Origin: Massilia litorea
GTDB taxonomy: Bacteria; Pseudomonadota; Gammaproteobacteria; Burkholderiales; Burkholderiaceae_D
Direction: 5' to 3'
Length of the DNA: 64,000 bases
Assembly: GCF_015101885.1 (NCBI RefSeq)
Contig: NZ_CP062941.1
Coordinates: 4,464,001-4,528,000 of the forward strand
Part shown: one piece after another, positions 59,231-64,000 of the stretch
Numbering within the stretch: position 1 is the stretch's first letter
How the letters are laid out: each line of letters begins with the position of its first letter
Program-made: the position numbers and the translations under genes
Notes under the pieces: generated by a model
Databases searched by the model: none
Seen by the model: the letters and a program-made list of their open reading frames with translations, nothing else
Told to the model about the DNA's origin: nothing

Positions 59231-59749
59231 TCAGTCGCCGTGGCCGCGGCCGTGGCCTTTTCCGTGGCCGTTGCCATGACCGTTGCCGTGCTTGTCGTGC
59301 TTGTCGTGCTTGTCGTGCTTGTCGTAGCGGTCGTCATCGTCACGGCGCTCCTCGACATAGCGCACCTCGCGCACTTCGCGCACGACCGGACGCTGCTCAT
59401 AGTGGCGCTCGCGGTAGCGCGGCGCATAGGTATTCGTGTACCAGTCGTCGCGCACGAACATCACCGGACGGCCGCAGGCGTCGTAGCGGCCGCAGTAGCG
59501 CGACCACTCATGGCGGTGCCGCGGCGGCACGCGCAGGTAGACCGGTTCGCTGCGCACGTGGCGCACTTCGCGCACGATGATCGGCTGCTCGGTGTAGACG
59601 ACCGGGCGCTGGGCGAAATCGCCGAGATCGATGCGGCCGTAGAAGCCGGGCTGGCCGATATTGATGCTGACGTTGGTCTGCGCCAGCGCAGGAAGGGCGG
59701 CGGCAACCAGTGCGGCGCCGAGGAACAGGGAACGGAGCGGGGATTTCAT
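59231..59749 (-). CDS. Exported protein with His/Asp/Gly-rich tandem repeats
   Basis: 172 residues from ATG 59749 (GAGAGGACCC upstream). Signal peptide MKSPLRSLFLGAALVAAALPALA; mature protein begins QTNVSINIGQPGFYGRIDLGDF, then VVYTEQPIIVREVRHV and a Cys pair (RYCGRYDACGRP). The C-terminus is a run of D-K-H repeats (four) and G-H-G-N/K/R repeats (four), probably metal-binding or low-complexity. The DNA behind it is a 9-bp tandem repeat (CTTGTCGTG unit) followed by GTGGCCG-type repeats. Resembles periplasmic 'YXWGXW/GHGH' proteins of soil bacteria; function unknown. Confidence 0.75.
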   Translation of the reverse strand: MKSPLRSLFLGAALVAAALPALAQTNVSINIGQPGFYGRIDLGDFAQRPVVYTEQPIIVREVRHVRSEPVYLRVPPRHRHEWSRYCGRYDACGRPVMFVRDDWYTNTYAPRYRERHYEQRPVVREVREVRYVEERRDDDDRYDKHDKHDKHDKHGNGHGNGHGKGHGRGHGD

Positions 59750-59925
59750 GATGGGTCCTCTCATGGTGATGTCGGACGAACTTTATCATTTGCAATGCAA
59801 AATCTTTGTTCGCTGCAACACACATTTACAACTTCCCCTATCACTTTCTGCACGGATCGAAGATGCCTCGCCGTGCGCGCACCGAACCGAAAGCTCGCTA
59901 TCATGGAGGAGAAGGAGGAACCGCC

Positions 59926-60063
59926 ATGACCAAGCGTGCCCTGCGCTTCGGCGCCGTTGCCCTTGCCTGCTTGCTGGCCAGTGCCTGCAAGGGCCGCCAG
60001 GAACCGGTCAAGCCGATCGCCGCCCTTACCCTTACGCCCATCGTCTGCTTCATCGACTACTAG
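59926..60063 (+). CDS. Small lipoprotein, 45 residues
   Basis: ATG 59926 with a GAAGGAGGAA ribosome site. Signal peptide and lipobox RALRFGAVALACLLASAC (Cys near 20), mature peptide of about 26 residues (CKGRQEPVKPIAALTL...CFIDY). Very small, of the entericidin/LptM-like size class. Role unknown; the strong ribosome site and lipobox support a real gene. Confidence 0.78.
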   Translation: MTKRALRFGAVALACLLASACKGRQEPVKPIAALTLTPIVCFIDY

Positions 60064-60141
60064 CGGGACTGGGCGCATCAAATTGTCCGCCGCGGCGCCG
60101 TGCGAGGTAAACTGGCGGCTGTTCATTTGTCCAAGGTTCAC

Positions 60142-61386
60142 ATGTCGTTTTCCTCGCTCGGCCTGATCGACCAGATCGCAGGCACCCTCGCTACGCTCGG
60201 CTACAGCACACCGACCCCGGTCCAGTCGCAGGCCATTCCCGCCGTCCTGGCCGGACGCGACGTCATGGCCGCGGCCCAGACCGGTACCGGCAAGACGGCC
60301 GGCTTCGCCCTGCCGCTGATCCAGCGCCTGGCCATGAAAGGCCAGCTGTCCCCCAACGCGGCGCGCGCCCTGGTGCTGGTGCCCACGCGCGAACTGGCCG
60401 AGCAGGTGCACGAGAGCGTCAAGGCCTACAGCGCCGGCCTGCCCCTGCGCACCATGGTGGCCTATGGCGGGGTCAGCATCAATCCGCAGATGATGCACCT
60501 GCGTAAAGGCGTCGACCTGCTGGTCGCCACGCCCGGCCGCCTGCTCGACCTGGAGCGCCAGAATGCCCTGAAACTGAACGGCGTGACGATGCTGGTGCTG
60601 GACGAAGCGGACCGCATGCTCGACCTCGGCTTTTCACGCGAACTCGACCAGATCCTGGCCGCCCTGCCGAAGACACGCCAGACCCTGCTGTTCTCGGCGA
60701 CCTTCTCGGATCCGATCCGGGCGCTGGGCAACAGGCTGCTGCGCGACCCGGTCCGGATCGAGACGGCGCCGCGCAACACGACGGTCAAGGCCATCAAACA
60801 GTGGGTAGTGCCGGTCGACAAGAAGCGCAAGCCCGAACTCTTCCTGCACCTGCTCAAGCAGCACGGCTGGGGCCAGGTGCTGGCCTTCGTCAAGACCCGG
60901 CGCGGGGTCGACGAACTGGTCGAGCTGCTGGCGGCGAAACGCATCGATGCCGATTCGATCCACGGCGACAAGCCGCAGCCGGCGCGCCTGCGCGCGCTCG
61001 AGCGCTTCAAGGCGGGCGAGGTCCGGATCCTGGTGGCGACCGATGTCGCCGCGCGCGGGCTCGACATCGACGACCTGCCGGTGGTGGTGAACGTCGACCT
61101 GCCGATCGTGGCCGAGGATTATGTGCACCGTACCGGGCGCACGGGGCGGGCCGGCGCCTCCGGCGAGGCGGTGTCGCTGGTCTGCGCCGACGAAGTCAAC
61201 CAGCTGGCGGCCATCGAGCAGCTGACCGGGCAGACCCTGCAACGGGTCGAGGAACCCGGCTTCGCGCCCGATCACCGGGTGCCGGAGACGAATGCCAGCG
61301 GCCAGGTGGTCAAGAAACCTAAAAAGCCGAAGAAGCCGAAGGGCGATGCGAAGGTGGTCAGCGAGGACGTGCGCTTCCGGCGCTGA
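60142..61386 (+). CDS. rhlE: ATP-dependent DEAD-box RNA helicase (RhlE-type)
   Basis: 414 residues from ATG 60142. Helicase motifs in order: Q motif (TPTPVQSQAIPAVLAGRD), I AAQTGTGKT, Ia PTRELAEQ, Ib TPGRLLD, II VLDEADRMLD, III FSATF, IV LAFVKTRRGVDELVELL, V ATDVAARGLDID, VI YVHRTGRTGRAG. A Lys/Pro-rich tail (KKPKKPKKPK) follows, as in RhlE proteins. Unwinds RNA duplexes in ribosome assembly and decay, especially in cold. Subfamily assignment rests on the short core and basic tail. Confidence 0.93.
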   Translation: MSFSSLGLIDQIAGTLATLGYSTPTPVQSQAIPAVLAGRDVMAAAQTGTGKTAGFALPLIQRLAMKGQLSPNAARALVLVPTRELAEQVHESVKAYSAGLPLRTMVAYGGVSINPQMMHLRKGVDLLVATPGRLLDLERQNALKLNGVTMLVLDEADRMLDLGFSRELDQILAALPKTRQTLLFSATFSDPIRALGNRLLRDPVRIETAPRNTTVKAIKQWVVPVDKKRKPELFLHLLKQHGWGQVLAFVKTRRGVDELVELLAAKRIDADSIHGDKPQPARLRALERFKAGEVRILVATDVAARGLDIDDLPVVVNVDLPIVAEDYVHRTGRTGRAGASGEAVSLVCADEVNQLAAIEQLTGQTLQRVEEPGFAPDHRVPETNASGQVVKKPKKPKKPKGDAKVVSEDVRFRR

Positions 61387-61399
61387 GTTCCAGGCTGCG

Positions 61400-64000
61400 T
61401 CAGCGCAGCGTCAGCGTCAGCTTGCGCACGCCCTCCTCGCCCGAGGGCGAGACCGTGAAGCCGAGCTTGCGCACCAGGGCGATCATGCGGCTGTTCTGCG
61501 GCAGGACCTCGCCGACGATCTCGCGGGTGCCGCGCACCCGGCAGTAATCGATCAGCTTCTGCATCAGGATCCGGCCCAGGCCATGCCCTTTCAGGTCCGA
61601 GCGCACCGTCACCGCGAACTCGGCGCTGACGTTGTCCGGGTCGGCCACCACGCGCCCTACCCCAAGCGTCTCGGGCAACCCGTCCGGCCCGGTCCTGGTT
61701 GCGATGAAGGCCATCTCGCGGTCGTAGTCGATCTGGGTGAAGCGCGCCAGCTGCGAGGGCTGCAGTTCGCGCACGCGCACGAACATCCGGTAGCGCACGT
61801 CGTCCGGCGTCAGCGCGTCGAACAGCCGCAGGTGGGCCGGCCCGTCCTCGGGCCGCACCGGCCGCAGCAGCAGCGGCGCGCCGCACCAGTCGATGGTCTC
61901 TTCCAGTTCGCGCGGATAGGGCCGGATCGCGAGGCGGTCGAGGGTGCTGCCGGAACGGTCGGCCAGCGCCAGGCGCATGCGGGCGTCGAGCACGATGGCG
62001 CCATTGGCGTCGGCCAGCAGCGGGTTGATGTCGAGTTCGACGATTTCCGGGATGTCGCACACCAGGCGCGAGACCTGCACCAGGGTCGCGACGATCGCAT
62101 CCATGTCGGCCGGCGGCCGGTTGCGGTAGCCGGCCAGCAGCCGCGCCACCCGCGTGCGGTCGATCATCTCGCGCGCCAGCACCGCGTTCAGCGGCGGCAG
62201 CGCCACCGCGTGGTCGTCCGCCACCTGCGCCGCGATGCCGCCCTGGCCGAACAGGATCACCGGCCCGAACACCGGGTCGGTCGCCGCGCCCAGGATCAGC
62301 TCATGCCCTTCCGGCCTGCGCGCCATCGCCTGCACCGAAAAGCCCTCGAAGCGCGCATCCGGGCGCATCTCGCCGAGGCGCTTGCGCACGCGCTGGGCGG
62401 CGGCGCGCACCGCCTGTTCGGAGTCGAGGTCGAGCGCCACGCCGCCGACGTCCGACTTGTGCATCACGTCCGGCGAGAGGATCTTGACGGCCACTGGAAA
62501 GCCGATGCTGCGCGCGGCGGCCACCGCGTCGTCGACGGTCTGGGCCGCGCGCGTCTCGACCAGCGCCATGCCGTAGGCACGCAGGATCGCCTTGGTCTCG
62601 GGGTCGGACAGCAGGTAGCGGCCCGCGGCCAGCGCTTCGCGCACCAGCGCGCGCGCCATGCCCCGTTCGCTGGCGGCGATGCTCGAGACCGAGGGCGGTA
62701 CCTGCATCAAGAGGTTCTGGTTCTGGCGGTAGTGGACGATCTGCAGGAAGCCCGCGACCGCGTCTTCGGGCGTGTCGAAGGTCGGCATGCCGGCGCTGGA
62801 TGCAATCTCGCGCGCCTCGAGGACCGAGTCGCCGCCCAGCCAGCACGAGAGGACGTTGCGCGAGGCGCCTTTCGCCAGCGGCGCGATCGCGCGCGCGACG
62901 TCGGCGCTGTCGACGGTGGCGGTCGGCGCGTGCACGACCAGCACGGCGTCGGCGTTCGGGTCCTGCAGCAGGATCTCGAGCGCCTGGCGGTAGCGTTCGG
63001 GTTCGGCGTCGCCGTGCAGGTTGACCGGATTGGCATGCGCGACCCGGCGCGGCAACACGGCGGCCAGGCGCTCGATCGTCGCCGGCGCCAGGGTCGCGGC
63101 GACGCCGCCGCCGCAGACCAGGGCGTCGAAGGCGAGCACGCCGGGACCGACGCCGTTGGCGAGGATCGCCAGGCGCTCGCCGTGCAGCGGTCTTGCGTGC
63201 GCGAGGGTCTCGACCGCTGCGAACAGCTGCTCGGTGGTGAACACACGCAGCATGCCGGCGCGCCGGATCGCCGCGTCGAACACGTCGTCCATGCCCGCCA
63301 GCGCCCCGCTCTCGCTGGCGGCGGCGCGGGGCTGGCCGAACCTTGCGGCACCGGCGCGCCCGGCCTTCAGCACCAGGGTCGGCTTGCTGCGTGCCGCCGC
63401 GCGCGCGGCCGACATGAATTTACGGGCATAGCGCAGGTGTTCCACATAGAGCAGGATCGAGCTGGTTCCGCCATCGCTGGCCAGGTAGTCGAGCACGTCG
63501 CCGAGGTCGACGTCGCTCGAATCGCCGAGCGCAATGAAATGCGAGAAGCCGATCCCGCGCGAGCGTGCCCGGTCGAGCACCCCGGTCATCAGCGCGCCCG
63601 ATTGCGAAACGAAGGCAATCCGTCCAGGCAGCGCGCCGCTATTGGCGACGCTGGCGTTCAGGCCCAGGCCGGGCGCCAGCAGGCCCGCACTGTTCGGCCC
63701 GAGGATGCGCAGCAAATAGGGATTGGCCGCATCGAGCATGGCCTGCTTCAGGGAGCGGCCGCGCTCGTCGCGGGCCTCGGCCAGGCCGGCGCTGAGCACG
63801 ATGGCCGCGCGCGTCCCTTTTTCGCCCAGCTGGCGGATGATCGTCGGCAGCGTTGCCGGCGGGGTGCAGATCACGGCCAGGTCGGGCGCGGCCGCCAGGT
63901 CCGCCACGCTGGCCACGGTGGGCAGTCCGGCCAGTTCGGTGTAGTTCGGATTGACCGGGTGGATGCTGCCGCGAAAGCCGCCTGCCATCAGGTTGTGCAG
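61400..64000 (-). CDS. Bifunctional acetate-CoA ligase-like/GNAT protein acetyltransferase (Pat/YfiQ-like), N-terminus off the right edge
   Basis: At least 866 residues visible. N-terminal ADP-forming acyl-CoA synthetase-like CoA-binding and ligase domains (HPVNPNYTELAGLPTVASVADL; ILGPNSAGLLAPGLGLNAS; FVSQSGALMTGVLDRARSRG), then an ATP-grasp-like domain (LVETRAAQTVDDAVAAARSIGFPVAVKILSPDVMHKSDVGGVALDL), and a C-terminal GNAT domain (about the last 165 residues; VTVRSDLKGHGLGRILMQKLIDY is the acetyl-CoA loop). Pat-type enzymes acetylate lysines of acetyl-CoA synthetase and other proteins, with the ligase half often inactive. The catalytic His of ADP-forming ligases is not clearly seen in the visible part. 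Convergent with rhlE, 13 bp between. Confidence 0.9.
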   Translation of the reverse strand: MHNLMAGGFRGSIHPVNPNYTELAGLPTVASVADLAAAPDLAVICTPPATLPTIIRQLGEKGTRAAIVLSAGLAEARDERGRSLKQAMLDAANPYLLRILGPNSAGLLAPGLGLNASVANSGALPGRIAFVSQSGALMTGVLDRARSRGIGFSHFIALGDSSDVDLGDVLDYLASDGGTSSILLYVEHLRYARKFMSAARAAARSKPTLVLKAGRAGAARFGQPRAAASESGALAGMDDVFDAAIRRAGMLRVFTTEQLFAAVETLAHARPLHGERLAILANGVGPGVLAFDALVCGGGVAATLAPATIERLAAVLPRRVAHANPVNLHGDAEPERYRQALEILLQDPNADAVLVVHAPTATVDSADVARAIAPLAKGASRNVLSCWLGGDSVLEAREIASSAGMPTFDTPEDAVAGFLQIVHYRQNQNLLMQVPPSVSSIAASERGMARALVREALAAGRYLLSDPETKAILRAYGMALVETRAAQTVDDAVAAARSIGFPVAVKILSPDVMHKSDVGGVALDLDSEQAVRAAAQRVRKRLGEMRPDARFEGFSVQAMARRPEGHELILGAATDPVFGPVILFGQGGIAAQVADDHAVALPPLNAVLAREMIDRTRVARLLAGYRNRPPADMDAIVATLVQVSRLVCDIPEIVELDINPLLADANGAIVLDARMRLALADRSGSTLDRLAIRPYPRELEETIDWCGAPLLLRPVRPEDGPAHLRLFDALTPDDVRYRMFVRVRELQPSQLARFTQIDYDREMAFIATRTGPDGLPETLGVGRVVADPDNVSAEFAVTVRSDLKGHGLGRILMQKLIDYCRVRGTREIVGEVLPQNSRMIALVRKLGFTVSPSGEEGVRKLTLTLR

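Overview
The window is 64 kb of GC-rich (roughly two-thirds G+C by eye) bacterial chromosome. Gene content, codon use and small-gene repertoire look like a betaproteobacterium of the Oxalobacteraceae, most like Massilia/Telluria. This is an inference from protein character; there is no rRNA or other direct taxonomic marker. No CRISPR array, prophage or replication origin was seen. Both edges cut genes: a family B DNA polymerase (polB, left, C-terminus missing) and an acetate-CoA ligase/GNAT fusion (right, N-terminus missing).

Layout. 0-2.0 kb: polB. 2.0-7.8 kb: an accessory islet of visibly lower GC. It holds a frameshifted HGG-motif small gene, an FAD oxidase overlapping a methyltransferase that is cut by a complete IS3-family element, and a 540-residue uncharacterised protein with a nuclease-like N-terminal motif and a glycine-zipper membrane segment. 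7.8-12 kb: a LysR regulator divergent from azoR and a pirin, then an acyltransferase-3 gene. 12-24 kb: mostly housekeeping or metabolic genes (AstE/aspartoacylase-like hydrolase, TPR protein, DUF3297, outer-membrane barrel, sugE, old yellow enzyme, M1 aminopeptidase, thioesterase, beta-helix lipoprotein, arsC, PlsC-like acyltransferase, GNAT), with one fused pair of gene remnants at 19.6-20.4 kb. 24-35 kb: SulP transporter, diguanylate cyclase, SDR, and a bacterial NHEJ set (Ku and a three-domain LigD) around a catalase and small genes. 35-43.6 kb: 2-hydroxyacid dehydrogenase, a TonB/TolA-like protein with a very long RQEAARQE-type repeat, and an FMN L-lactate dehydrogenase-type enzyme overlapping a huge propeller sensor kinase. 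43.7-44.5 kb: four identical tRNA-Arg(ACG) genes, each with its own promoter and hairpin. 44.7-57.7 kb: a signalling-rich stretch with a YfiR-coupled hybrid kinase, a PAS-REC protein, two further hybrid kinases, a REC-GGDEF cyclase, a hemerythrin and a soluble kinase. 57.8-64 kb: NDH-2, a His/Gly/Asp-rich repeat protein, a 45-residue lipoprotein, RhlE-type helicase, and the Pat-like acetyltransferase.

Themes. Several genes handle redox or genotoxic stress (azoreductase, pirin, OYE, catalase, Ku/LigD, polB, hemerythrin, NDH-2). Signal transduction is dense: five histidine kinases, one kinase-less PAS-REC protein and two GGDEF proteins, both with intact active and inhibitory sites. Three inverted pairs of a REP-like palindrome sit beside gene ends. 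The most worthwhile leads are the 540-residue protein in the islet, the HGG-motif gene with two compensating frameshifts, the YfiR/CHASE8-type histidine kinase pair, the lactate-dehydrogenase/propeller-kinase overlap, and a candidate small RNA at about 47.7 kb.
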